A DNA stretch of 64,000 nucleotides. It comes from an uncultured Methanobacterium sp. Lineage in GTDB: Archaea; Methanobacteriota; Methanobacteria; Methanobacteriales; Methanobacteriaceae. Position 1 is the first letter of the stretch, and each line of letters starts with the position of its first letter. Made by a program: the position numbers and the translations under genes. The DNA is taken from NCBI RefSeq assembly GCF_963666025.1, contig NZ_OY762552.1:1-64000 (forward strand), read 5' to 3'. Below the pieces are notes generated by a model. That model was not told the DNA's origin. It made no database searches and saw only the letters and a program-made list of their open reading frames with translations. Shown here one piece after another: positions 8,651 to 18,676 of the stretch.

Positions 8651-10243
8651 TCACACCATATTCAATTTTTGCATTGCTTCTTGAGCCAGCTGGAAATCGG
8701 GATTAATATCAATAACCATCTGAATATATTTCTCAGATTCAGATTTTTCACCAAATTTTTCTAAAAGGATTCCTTTTGCACAAAGAGATTCTTTATGGGT
8801 TGGATCCAATTTCAAAGATTTATCAAACATTTTTAAAGATTCATCATACTTCTTAAGGCCACAAAGGGATCTCCCCTTTTCATACCACCAATCAGCATCA
8901 TCGGGATCAATCTCTATACTTTTTTCAAAATATTTCAAAGAATCATCATAACACATTAATTTTCTTAAAATGCGACCTTTGATACTTAGATAAAAATCAG
9001 ACTTTGGATCTAATTCAATGACTTTGTTTACACATTCTAGAGCATCATCATATCTTTCTAGTTCCATAAGAGCAAAAGCCTTATTAGATAAAATGGATTC
9101 ATCTTCCGATTCTTTTTCGATTTGGGCATTGGAATACTTCAATGATTTTTCAAAACATTTTTTTGAATCTTCAACACCCATTTCCCCCATTAACATCCCT
9201 TTCCAACGCCAATACAAAGAATTTTCGGGATCTAGTTCCAATGCTTTATTATAACATTTTAAAGCCTCAGGATATTTATTCATTTTTCTTAAAAGATTAC
9301 CTTTAGAACTCCAGAAATGAGATACTTCACTATCAATCTTTAATGCTGTGTTAATAGACTCTAAAGATTCTGGATATCTTTCCAAATACTTTAAAGTTAC
9401 AGATTTTAATGATCGATAATGGGGATTTTCAGGATTTAAATCAATGGCATCTTCAATAGCATCCATAGCATCCTGATATTCTTTCAGCTGCCCCGTGAAT
9501 ATTGCTATAAAATACAATGCCCTGTCTTCATCTGGATCGATATCTAAAATTTCGTCACAACAGTCAATAGCTTCATTGTACTCTTTAATATCATAAAAAA
9601 CCATAGATTTCGCATAATAAGCTCCTATATATTTAGATTTAAAATGTAAAGCTCTATTAAAACATGCTATAGCTTTATAATTTTCATTAAGATTATTTAG
9701 GGTTCTTCCTTTGCCAACCCATGTTTCAGCATCATCTGCACTCAACTTCAAAGCTTCATCAAAGCATTTTAAGGCTTCATCAAATTTTTCCATTTCATTG
9801 TAAATTATTCCTTTATTCTTCCAGGCATTTGAATATCTGGGGTTTAATTCTAAAGATTTATCATATGACTGAATTGCCTCCTTATATTTTTCAAAATAAA
9901 GTAATTTATTACCTTGATTAAACCATTTAATTGCCACATCCGGGTTTCTATTCAAATCTTTTTCAAATAATTCCAAAGCTTTCTTGTAACATTCATCTAT
10001 TTCTTCTTTTTTTCCATCCCGTACTAAAAAATCTCCTTTAACTTGCCATGCCCATGCACATTGTGGAAACGTTTTCAAATAATCATCTATTAAAATTAAT
10101 CCTTCTTCAAATTCAGCATTTTTTTCGTAAATTTGTTCAATTTGAGAAAAAGCAGAGAAATTATCCTGATCTGATAGAATAACCTTATAATAAAAATTTA
10201 TTGCACTTGAATCTTCACCAATGGTTCCTAACAGTTTTCCCAT
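8651..10243 (-). CDS. TPR-repeat protein
   Basis: About 14 tandem 34-residue tetratricopeptide repeats fill the whole chain (pattern AWxxKGxxLxxLxKYxEALxCFDKALELDP). This is a protein-interaction scaffold with no catalytic domain. The longest conventional frame starts at ATG 10243, but the frame continues upstream and completes a TPR helix (LWYNMGKLL). AAAGGTGAT lies 7 nt before an ATA codon at 10282, so the true start is probably ATA 10282-10280 (see findings). It is co-transcribed with the membrane protein 4 bp downstream. Confidence 0.85.
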   Translation of the reverse strand: MGKLLGTIGEDSSAINFYYKVILSDQDNFSAFSQIEQIYEKNAEFEEGLILIDDYLKTFPQCAWAWQVKGDFLVRDGKKEEIDECYKKALELFEKDLNRNPDVAIKWFNQGNKLLYFEKYKEAIQSYDKSLELNPRYSNAWKNKGIIYNEMEKFDEALKCFDEALKLSADDAETWVGKGRTLNNLNENYKAIACFNRALHFKSKYIGAYYAKSMVFYDIKEYNEAIDCCDEILDIDPDEDRALYFIAIFTGQLKEYQDAMDAIEDAIDLNPENPHYRSLKSVTLKYLERYPESLESINTALKIDSEVSHFWSSKGNLLRKMNKYPEALKCYNKALELDPENSLYWRWKGMLMGEMGVEDSKKCFEKSLKYSNAQIEKESEDESILSNKAFALMELERYDDALECVNKVIELDPKSDFYLSIKGRILRKLMCYDDSLKYFEKSIEIDPDDADWWYEKGRSLCGLKKYDESLKMFDKSLKLDPTHKESLCAKGILLEKFGEKSESEKYIQMVIDINPDFQLAQEAMQKLNMV

Positions 10244-10275
10244 ATTATACCATAAGTCATTGAAGATTCTTGATA

Positions 10276-10294
10276 TTATTATAAAATCACCTTT
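10276..10294 (-). promoter_or_regulatory. Ribosome binding site and probable ATA start of the TPR gene
   Basis: Read on the minus strand, AAAGGTGAT is followed by TTT and then ATA ATA ATA in the TPR frame. The first ATA is 7 nt after AAGG. No ATG, GTG or TTG lies between here and codon 14. Confidence 0.45.
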
Positions 10295-10431
10295 ATGCCC
10301 AATTTATGAAATAAATGATAATTTTAACATTAGTATACACATTTATAATACTTCCTATTCGTGAAGGTAGGTCTTCACTCAAGTTAGGGGGTCCATGAAT
10401 CTGTATGTGATAGCATTAAATAATCACAGTA

Positions 10432-10518
10432 TCAGCCGTATTTTTCATTTTCAAAAAGGATAAAAGCAGATTCTAATTTGTCATGGGCATTGAAAATGAG
10501 ACTATCAACGTCATTCAA
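10432..10518 (-). pseudogene. Relic of a HEPN-domain gene
   Basis: Just after the nucleotidyltransferase stop, the frame from TTG 10518 reads NDVDSLIFNAHDKLESAFILFENEKYG and then stops at 10432. This is the usual first helix pair of a HEPN protein (NAxxKLxxAxxLxxxxxYG). Codons resembling DTV and YLML follow in other frames for about 40 bp and then fade out. I read it as the decayed partner of the MNT gene. Confidence 0.5.
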
Positions 10519-10813
10519 GAATTACACCTTCATTTTTAATCTGGGATGCGAAGTAAGTGTTTTCCATTTGGTGATACTCTTCAGGACTTATGACCTTAAC
10601 TGAAATGTAAACTCCCTTATCCATGAGAAAATCGCCCACTTTTGGATATAATTTAGATTTAGTCTTGAATTTATCCCGAGATATGACTAAAATATCAATA
10701 TCAGAACCTTCATGGTCATCTCCCCGGGCTACAGAGCCGTAAAGAATAACTTCTTCGATTTCAGGAAAATCAAGAAAGACTCGAAAGTCCCGGGCAATCT
10801 TCATTCGATCCAT
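10511..10813 (-). CDS. Minimal nucleotidyltransferase (MNT domain), probable antitoxin
   Basis: The 100-residue protein carries the nucleotidyltransferase signature YGSVARGDDHEGSDIDILV (GSxxRG-x6-DxD) at about residues 24-42, with an alpha/beta core and no extra domain. In HEPN-MNT pairs the MNT protein neutralises the HEPN RNase, in several cases by adenylylating it. Here the gene that overlaps its stop is only a 28-codon HEPN relic, so this may be an orphan antitoxin. AAAGGTG precedes the ATG. Confidence 0.8.
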   Translation of the reverse strand: MDRMKIARDFRVFLDFPEIEEVILYGSVARGDDHEGSDIDILVISRDKFKTKSKLYPKVGDFLMDKGVYISVKVISPEEYHQMENTYFASQIKNEGVILE

Positions 10814-10943
10814 TTTAACACCTTTAATAATATTATGTCCTGTATGATTAATTAAAATACCTAGGAGTACTGGGAATTATTATCCAATCAGTTGATAATT
10901 ATTTAAATTCAGCAAATCATTATTAAAATGTGGGGGTGAGAGT

Positions 10944-11585
10944 TTGAACTCAGAGGAAATAGTTCAAAATGCAACTGACAAATTGAAAGAAGATTTTCGA
11001 GAGAATAGGGATTGTTTTTTTAATGTACATGATCTGCATCATGTATTTTTCTGTAAGTTATCTCAATTAGGGAACCTGGTACGACCAGAATATCCAACTA
11101 GACGACGATTTTTTGTGGATAAGGAAGATTCTAAAGAATACATCAGTGGAAAGCATTCATTTCCCCCTAGGGGTGAAAATGTTCCTAAAAGTTCCCGGAG
11201 AGGGCATTACGACTTTGCCATTTTGGATGAAGAATTTTACCTGGAATTTAAAGGTTTAAGTGATCGGTTTGAACGATTATCCAGTAAAAACGTGGACACT
11301 AACCTAGACCAGGAAGGCAGGAAATACGTGGATATTGCCATTGAATTTAAATATATAACCGGGCAATGTCAGCGTGACAATATTGAATTTTCTATTTTCA
11401 AGCTTAAAGAGGCAGAAGAAGTTAGGAAGAAGATATTTTTAGTTTTCATAAGGAAAGAGGGAATGAGCCCTGAAAGATATGAAAAGATTATCAACTTTTT
11501 AAACCGAATGAAAGAAGAATCAAAAGGGGAGATAGATATAGAGATCATAGAACCTGATGATGACAGGCAGGTTTTGTTTTCTTAA
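10944..11585 (+). CDS. Hypothetical protein, possible PD-(D/E)XK nuclease fold
   Basis: The 213-residue product is not a family I recognise. RRGHYDFAILDEEFYLEFK (about residues 86-104) has the D...ExK spacing of PD-(D/E)XK nucleases, and VDIAIEFKYI gives a second acidic-ExK strand. KIFLVFIRKEG follows, as expected for a core strand. The start is TTG 10944 behind GGGGGTGAG. It stands alone, divergent from the MNT gene. A nuclease role is inference only. Confidence 0.5.
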   Translation: MNSEEIVQNATDKLKEDFRENRDCFFNVHDLHHVFFCKLSQLGNLVRPEYPTRRRFFVDKEDSKEYISGKHSFPPRGENVPKSSRRGHYDFAILDEEFYLEFKGLSDRFERLSSKNVDTNLDQEGRKYVDIAIEFKYITGQCQRDNIEFSIFKLKEAEEVRKKIFLVFIRKEGMSPERYEKIINFLNRMKEESKGEIDIEIIEPDDDRQVLFS

Positions 11586-11745
11586 ATCTCACGTAGATAT
11601 AGTTTTCTGAAATTATCAGGGGATAAACCGGGATTAATCATCATTTAAATACTAATTATTTATTATCATGGTTAGTTAACCAGAATGTTATTTAATGAAC
11701 AGGTTAAAATCTTATTAAAATCGCTAGATGTAAAGCTTGAAATCT

Positions 11746-12165
11746 TTATTGTTTCACTTTTTGACCATGGAGTTCAACTTCACGAGGATCATTGTTGAGT
11801 GATTCTTTTTGATGGTCCAATCCCAACATTTCATCAAGTTTTTTCTCAGATAATTCTACGGGTTCTTCTTTAAATGATTTTGTTTGATTTTCAATTTCCA
11901 TGTTTGCCAATAATTCCTGTAAGGAACTAATATGTTTAATTACAGGGGAATTTCTATTGGTCTGGTATAATTGAATGTTACCTACTTTCTTTGTTTTAAT
12001 GATTATGTTTTCACCTAATAATTTATCCAATAGTTTATAAACAGTAGGTCTGGTGATTTGAGCACCTTCAGCAAGCTCTGTTTTAGAAAATTCCGACCAG
12101 GGATGTGCTACTAAAAAATCGATTAATTTTACCTGTGAACATTCACCAAAAATTTTAGTTAACAT
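11746..12165 (-). CDS. Winged-helix transcriptional regulator
   Basis: The 139-residue protein starts MLTKIFGECSQVKLIDFLVAHP, then a winged helix (FSKTELAEGAQITRPTVYKLLDKLLGENIIIKTKKVGNIQLYQ in parts) over about residues 10-75. This layout is common in methanogen regulators. The C-terminal ~60 residues are acidic and helical, probably for dimerisation. AAGGAGATA precedes the ATG. It is divergent from a decayed small winged-helix gene at 12253. Confidence 0.75.
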   Translation of the reverse strand: MLTKIFGECSQVKLIDFLVAHPWSEFSKTELAEGAQITRPTVYKLLDKLLGENIIIKTKKVGNIQLYQTNRNSPVIKHISSLQELLANMEIENQTKSFKEEPVELSEKKLDEMLGLDHQKESLNNDPREVELHGQKVKQ

Positions 12166-12252
12166 AAAACGTATCTCCTTGTAAATAAATTATACACTGA
12201 TGTAAATAAATATATCGGGTACTCTTATATTGTTATTACTAAATGTTAATTA

Positions 12253-12537
12253 ATGACATATGATGATCTATCCAAATTGATTCATTTTCATTACATCGAA
12301 AAGGATATTATGGTGGAAAGCACACCCCTGTAATTCATATTTGCAAAAGTATTCCACAATACCAGTAGTAAAGACATTAAAAAACGAGTAAAAGCATTAA
12401 TTAAAGGAGGATTAATAGTTCCTTATCCAACAAAACACGGTTTGGATGTTCATATCAATGTAAACCGATCATCTGAGGTAAAAAGGTTAATTAAACCACT
12501 TGTTGATGAAATGGATTTTTATAAAGATTACAATTAA
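12253..12537 (+). pseudogene. Decayed small winged-helix-like gene with two compensating frameshifts
   Basis: Frame 1 from ATG 12253 reads TYDDLSKLIHFHYIE. The next ~20 codons make sense only in another frame (RKGYYGGKHTPVIHICKSIP). From about 12345 the first frame resumes with KDIKKRVKALIKGGLIVPYPTK and continues to the TAA at 12535. A TAA at 12331 breaks the first frame. The conserved-looking basic helix plus GGLIVPYPTKHGLDV resembles the gene at 18677. It is either a pseudogene or a sequence error. Confidence 0.5.
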
Positions 12538-12539
12538 TG

Positions 12540-13853
12540 TTATGATCTGCCTGTTATTTGATACAATCTATCGGTAATTGATTCAATTAAATCCAGTTTT
12601 TTAAGGCCTTTTATCCATTTTGTGGGTATTCCACTTTTTGTGTAGTAGGCCCCGGCCAGCTGACCATAAATAGCACCAGTGGTATCAGCATCTTCACCCA
12701 GGTTCACAGCCAATAGACAGCCTTCTTCAAAGGTATTTGATTTATAGAAAGCCCACAGGGCTGCTTCCAGGGATTTAACCACAAAACCACGGCCCCGTAT
12801 TTCTGGTGGTTCTTTTTGTTTGAAGGAACCACAGGCCACCTGGTCGATCTTGCTTACTAAGGGGTTTTCTTCCCAGTATCCTGGCAAGGGTGAGTATCGT
12901 GGAGTGAGGAGTTCCTCCTTGGATTTCCCGATAAGTGCACCGTGGATTAATCCTCCCATGTAGCGGCAGGCATCCACAGCCAGGGGATGTTTATGGGTGG
13001 TGCATGATGACCGGGCCGACATTTCCAGTGCCATTAGGGGTTTTGACATGTAGAAGAGGGGTACTGGTGCCAGTCGCATCAGTGAACCATTCCCTGCTGA
13101 GTATTCATGATCCGGTCCAGAGTAGGCTTGGCCAGTTTCTTCAAATGCCATTAGAGCCTGACGGGTGGTGTTCCCAATGTCAAAGCATTCACCATTAACT
13201 GACAGGTGACCCTCATGATACCAGCGAAGGTAACGTTCCATCTGGTCCTTCGGGTCAAAATCCCTGGTTTTGATCAGGCTTTCTGCCAGGCAAAGGGCCA
13301 TGGAGGTATCATCAGTCCACATGCCAGGGTCCAGATTGAAGGGTCCCCCACCTATCATATCGTTTACTGGCTGGAAGCTACCAGGATCAGTAAACTCCAG
13401 GGCAACACCCATGCAATCCCCCACCGCCAAACCAATTATAGTACCATGGAATCTGACTTCAATTTCCTTCCGGATACTCTCTAACCTCACCAGCAGATCC
13501 AGGATAAACCCATTATCAATCATCTCACCCAGTAAACCCTCGTTGAATCTATCCGACCTTATGATCATGGTGAATAACTTCTGGATTAGGGTAATATCTG
13601 CAGTAGCCAGTAATTCCCTTGATTTTATGTATTTTTCTCCCTCACCAGTCCACTGAGTCCAATCAAAATCAATTATCATGTTCCGTTGGTATAGGTCATG
13701 ATAGAACTTATTAACAGTGTTTGAATAGTCAAAGTAGGGAAACTGGGGTGGTTTGTCAATCACCTGGTGGAACTGGTTATTCTGGTCCTGGAAGTAGGGT
13801 AGGTACTCCAGTAAAGCGTTGATATCATGAATGCTGGGTATGGTGGAGGTCAT
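12540..13853 (-). CDS. ADP-ribosylglycohydrolase (DraG-like)
   Basis: The 437-residue protein has an extra N-terminal ~140 residues and then a full ADP-ribosylglycohydrolase domain. GTIIGLAVGDCMGVALEF opens it, DPGMWTDDTSMAL gives metal-binding acids, then GNGSLMRLAPVPLFY and TTHKHPLAVDACRYMGG, and NLGEDADTTGAIYGQLAG supplies the second metal site. All key acids are present, so it should remove ADP-ribose from a protein or small molecule. The DNA is GC-richer than its neighbours. AAAGGTT lies 7 nt before the ATG. It ends 2 bp from the relic at 12253-12537. Confidence 0.88.
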   Translation of the reverse strand: MTSTIPSIHDINALLEYLPYFQDQNNQFHQVIDKPPQFPYFDYSNTVNKFYHDLYQRNMIIDFDWTQWTGEGEKYIKSRELLATADITLIQKLFTMIIRSDRFNEGLLGEMIDNGFILDLLVRLESIRKEIEVRFHGTIIGLAVGDCMGVALEFTDPGSFQPVNDMIGGGPFNLDPGMWTDDTSMALCLAESLIKTRDFDPKDQMERYLRWYHEGHLSVNGECFDIGNTTRQALMAFEETGQAYSGPDHEYSAGNGSLMRLAPVPLFYMSKPLMALEMSARSSCTTHKHPLAVDACRYMGGLIHGALIGKSKEELLTPRYSPLPGYWEENPLVSKIDQVACGSFKQKEPPEIRGRGFVVKSLEAALWAFYKSNTFEEGCLLAVNLGEDADTTGAIYGQLAGAYYTKSGIPTKWIKGLKKLDLIESITDRLYQITGRS

Positions 13854-13942
13854 ATTGGAACCTTTGAATTTTTAGCACAAGATTAGACATTAAAGAAGTT
13901 TATGCATAGTTTAATGATCTAATCCTTAAGGATATCTAATTC

Positions 13943-14994
13943 TTATTCATTTAACCCATTTTTTTCAATTGATTTTATCATTTCAAGTATGATCCTTTTA
14001 AACTCTTTCCACTGATATTCATCTAAATTCTTCACTACTTTGAATCCAAAATCATTACCTACCCTGTAAAAATCTTCTAATTCCAGTATATCCTCTAAAG
14101 ATTTCTTGAAAATTATATCTCCATCTTTAACTTCTGTAATTAGATTGAAGTGAGTGGAAAAGACACTCTGTCCATATGAATATAGCTGGGAATAGCACTG
14201 TAAGATCTTTACTTCCTGGTTTTGGAGGGAAACTGTTAAAAAGAATCCTTTCTTGGTCCATTTCCGGGTTAGATTATTTGCATCGGCAAAGTTGATTAAT
14301 TCCTGGAAGAACTCTACCCCAACATCATCCAAGTTTTCGAAAAAGGTTTTTTCTACCAATTCCGGTTCAATAGGTGTTATAATTCTTGTCTGGCCCATTA
14401 ACCTGGGCACTAAAGTCCTGGTTCCAGTTGCATTATCTGTGAACTGTTTTATTTCCAGTGCCAGAACTTCAGTTGATTCGATTTTATTGTTTAGAAACTC
14501 AATAATATTTTGCAGATTCCGGGGTATTTCATCAGATACTACTATGAGTCTCATTTTTTCTTCTTTTAGATTGTTTGCAACATTTTCCCAAAATTCTTCT
14601 TCACTCATTTCATTATCTAAAAAGTCCTGCAGACTTTGAGGACTGTTAGCTTCTATTTGGGGGATGATTGTTTCTGCAGATTGGGAGAAAACTAGTTTGA
14701 ACCATAATCCAACATTTGGCCCACTACTTCACGGTGAATTTCGATATTGTTGCTTTTTTTAACTTCTACAATAGTGGGAATGCCGTCTTGATCTAGTAGG
14801 AAGATGTCGATATTGTCAATTTCACGACCTACACGTAGCCATCTGCGGGGATTTTCATTATCGATCTGGTCGCCAGGGATGAGGTCTGGATATAGGAAGA
14901 GTAACTCCTGGAAGTTGTTTTCGTTGTGATGTTTTTCTTCAGGGATTGTCACGAGATCGTTGTTGTCTTTTATTTTGTAAATTTTTCCATTCAC
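13943..14994 (-). pseudogene. PD-(D/E)XK endonuclease-like gene split by a frameshift
   Basis: Two minus-strand frames (14994-14692 and 14608-13943) are parts of one gene. The first 100 residues contain NIDIFLLDQDGIPTIVEVKKS, a PD-(D/E)XK core (D, then ExK), and end EVVGQMLDYGSN at a TAG. Shifting one base there gives LVFSQSAETIIPQIEANSPQ, which joins the downstream frame before its ATG at 14608. The downstream part (~220 residues) is a helical/beta domain ending at TAA 13943. One missing base near 14695 explains the break: either a recent mutation or a sequence error. Confidence 0.65.
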
Positions 14995-15202
14995 TTGATA
15001 ATCCCCATTAATGTTTATACTTGCAATTAATCCAATTCACAGTTTTAATAAGTTAATCAACATAAAACAAACAAAACAAGATTTATTATTAATATTAAAT
15101 TATAGTTAAGTGTTTCTATTTAGATAGATAGAAATAAATTAAGAAATTTTCAAAAATCAATATATTAGAACTGTAAGTAAATTTATAGGAGAGATAAATA
15201 AT

Positions 15203-16447
<1,245 letters not shown>

Positions 16448-16592
16448 ATCCTCATCTCCTAATTTTTAGATCACCGCTAATAAAGATATTAAACGTTTAG
16501 TTAACCAGAAATTCCATTTCTTTAGGGTTTATATTATCTTTATAATACCTTTTATTTTCATTTACCGTTACTAACCTCAAAAATTTAATAGG

Positions 16593-16658
16593 TAGTCATA
16601 AAGGAGTCAAATATTTATTATATAACATACAAATAGTAGTCATGAAAATAGTCGAATA
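16593..16658 (+). promoter_or_regulatory. Imperfect direct repeat upstream of fic
   Basis: Two 21-22-bp copies, at 16593-16613 and 16637-16658, each start TAGTCAT, then an A/G-rich centre, then AGTCRAATA. Their starts are 44 bp apart, and the second ends 50 bp before the Fic ATG. They look like paired operator sites. Confidence 0.5.
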
Positions 16659-16708
16659 TATAGATCGATTGTTAAGATTAAACATAAGATTTCCAAGGAT
16701 TTAAAAAA

Positions 16709-17719
16709 ATGTTCAACCCCTGTTTCACATATAACCACGAATTGGTAAATAAACTGCTTGAAATTAATTCCATAAGGGATTTTATTGTCAATGCACCGGT
16801 TGTACTGGAAATGGAATCATCATTAAAAAAAGATGCCCTTTTAAAATCTGCACATCACTCTACTGCAATTGAAGGTAATCCCTTATCCTTAAATCAGGTG
16901 GATAAACTGGCTAAAGGAATCAAAATACAGGGACAGAAGAGGGCTATGCAGGAAGTTCTAAACTATCTAAATGTGCTTAAAAGTATGGATAGTTATATTG
17001 AAGACGGGAAAATTACAGAAAAGAACGTTTTAAAGCTTCATGAGAATATAACTCATTACACACTGGAATATACTTATCTTGAAGGCCAGTACAGGAGCGA
17101 ACCGGTTTATGTTGTAAACCGTGAAGGTGATGTTGTTTTTACTCCTCCTAATGCTAATCTGGTGCAGGGACAAATGGAGGACCTCCTGGAATGGATGAGT
17201 AACACATCTGGTGAATTAAATGCAGTTATTTCAGCAGGTATAATTCATTATGAATTTGTAAGAATACATCCCTTCATAGATGGTAATGGAAGAACTTCAA
17301 GGGCACTTGCTGCGATTTACCTGTATCTGAGGGGATTTGATGTTGATTTTACTCTGGATGAATACTACAACAGCAACAGACAGGCATACTACCATGCCCT
17401 GAACTCGGTTGATCCAAAGACTCAGGATCTAACTGGTTGGCTCTTATATTTCATGGAAGGATTTTTAACTTCTTTACGTGAGATTAAGGACAGGATAATG
17501 TTATTTCCCTCAGGTGCACCAATGAAAATAAAATTAACAGAAAAAATGTTGAAAATCTTAGAATACCTGCACTTAAACGGCAGCATCACCAACTCCGAGG
17601 TCCAGAAGCTCTTAAATATCTCTCGCCAGGGAGCTTATAAAGATTTACGGAGTTTAATGGATAAGGGCATTGTAGAGAAGAAGGGTGGAAGCCGGTCCAC
17701 TTATTACATCTTAAAGTAG
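16709..17719 (+). CDS. fic: Fic-domain AMP-transferase with C-terminal winged helix
   Basis: The Fic core carries HPFIDGNGRTSRAL at about residue 187, with catalytic His and the GNGR ATP-binding loop intact. The N-terminal STAIEGN at about residues 51-57 matches the inhibitory (S/T)xxxE(G/N) helix of class II Fic proteins, so the enzyme should hold itself inactive until triggered. Residues 270-336 form a winged helix (NGSITNSEVQKLLNISRQGAYKDLRSL in parts), suggesting DNA binding and autoregulation at the repeats upstream. Its target is unknown. No separate antitoxin gene is adjacent. Confidence 0.88.
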   Translation: MFNPCFTYNHELVNKLLEINSIRDFIVNAPVVLEMESSLKKDALLKSAHHSTAIEGNPLSLNQVDKLAKGIKIQGQKRAMQEVLNYLNVLKSMDSYIEDGKITEKNVLKLHENITHYTLEYTYLEGQYRSEPVYVVNREGDVVFTPPNANLVQGQMEDLLEWMSNTSGELNAVISAGIIHYEFVRIHPFIDGNGRTSRALAAIYLYLRGFDVDFTLDEYYNSNRQAYYHALNSVDPKTQDLTGWLLYFMEGFLTSLREIKDRIMLFPSGAPMKIKLTEKMLKILEYLHLNGSITNSEVQKLLNISRQGAYKDLRSLMDKGIVEKKGGSRSTYYILK

Positions 17720-17787
17720 TCAAATGGGTAGTCGTTTTAGTTGTCGAATGAGTTAAAAGGAGAATGATGAGTTCCAGTAAATAATAA

Positions 17788-18120
17788 TTAATCAAAAAGG
17801 TCTTTTTCATCAGGTAAGGATGGTTCTGGTATAGGTCCTATTTTTTTTTCAAATTCTTTAACATATTTCATTAACCATTTAGCAGTTTTCTTGGCTGCCA
17901 GTGGGGATAATATGACTTCGGCCTGTACTTCTTGCATTACATTCAGGTCCTGGGGAAGTAGTATTTCATCCTTTTCCAGTGGTTCATCAGAGAATAATAA
18001 CAACCGGAAGTCACAGGCATTGAACCCCCCAAGGACTCCAGTTGCATATATCCGTGGAATATCAGAGGGAATAATTAGTGGAATGTCATTTTTTTCCATT
18101 ACATTTTTTTCTTGATTCAT
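17788..18120 (-). CDS. DUF3467-like protein
   Basis: The ~110-residue protein matches DUF3467: PRIYATGVLGGFNACDFRLLLF, then EVQAEVILSPLAAKKTAKWLMKYVKEFEKKIGPIPEP read in segments. The family is widespread in bacteria and archaea with unknown function. I chose ATG 18120 rather than TTG 18129 because AGAGG is 9 nt upstream. It follows the regulator at 18133-18537 by 12 bp and is probably co-transcribed with it. Confidence 0.7.
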   Translation of the reverse strand: MNQEKNVMEKNDIPLIIPSDIPRIYATGVLGGFNACDFRLLLFSDEPLEKDEILLPQDLNVMQEVQAEVILSPLAAKKTAKWLMKYVKEFEKKIGPIPEPSLPDEKDLFD

Positions 18121-18132
18121 TTGATTCAACCT

Positions 18133-18537
18133 CTAACTGGAAAAAGAAGAATTTTTTCCAATCTTTATAAGTTCATCAGGGTTAGAATTATTAAACTCAA
18201 TGAAAGAACGATAATTTCTAGCAATTTTTTCTTCATTCTTCACATTATTTAATGTAATCTCTGCTTTTCGCAGGTACTCTTCACTTTCTAAAATAGCCAG
18301 GGCAAGGGCTCTTTTATCATCTTCTTTAAGTTTGTACTTTTTAGGTTTTGCGTCCGTAAAATCCAGTATTCCTATCTTATTCAATTCATTTATATGCCTG
18401 TAAGCAGTTTTAGGAGATGTTTCAGATATCCGGGCTATTTCCTCGATAGTTAAAAATTCCCCCCAATTTTCAACCATTTCCTCCAGAATACTGATCCTTT
18501 TGGTATTCCCAAAAACCTCTCTTAACACGTTAGCCAT
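18133..18537 (-). CDS. Winged-helix transcriptional regulator
   Basis: The 134-residue protein has an N-terminal winged helix (residues ~5-65): FGNTKRISILEEMVENW, LTIEEIARISETSPKTAYRHINEL as recognition region, and a short basic wing before YKLKEDD. The remaining helical half is rich in Glu, Lys and Asn. GGGGAGG lies 8 nt before the ATG. It forms an operon with the DUF3467 gene and may regulate that pair. Confidence 0.75.
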   Translation of the reverse strand: MANVLREVFGNTKRISILEEMVENWGEFLTIEEIARISETSPKTAYRHINELNKIGILDFTDAKPKKYKLKEDDKRALALAILESEEYLRKAEITLNNVKNEEKIARNYRSFIEFNNSNPDELIKIGKNSSFSS

Positions 18538-18643
18538 TAATTTAACCTCCCCAAATCATTTTATGTTATTTTATTATGTAATCATAACCATTTATAATTT
18601 TACATTTTTTACCGGTAATGGTAAGTAATGACAATTTATTAAG

Positions 18644-18653
18644 TATTATATAA
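18644..18653 (+). promoter_or_regulatory. TATA box of the small winged-helix gene
   Basis: TATTATATAA is centred about 28 bp before the ATG at 18677, and no Shine-Dalgarno sequence is present, as for a leaderless transcript. Confidence 0.45.
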
Positions 18654-18676
18654 TAATTAATACTATATTTATTTAT

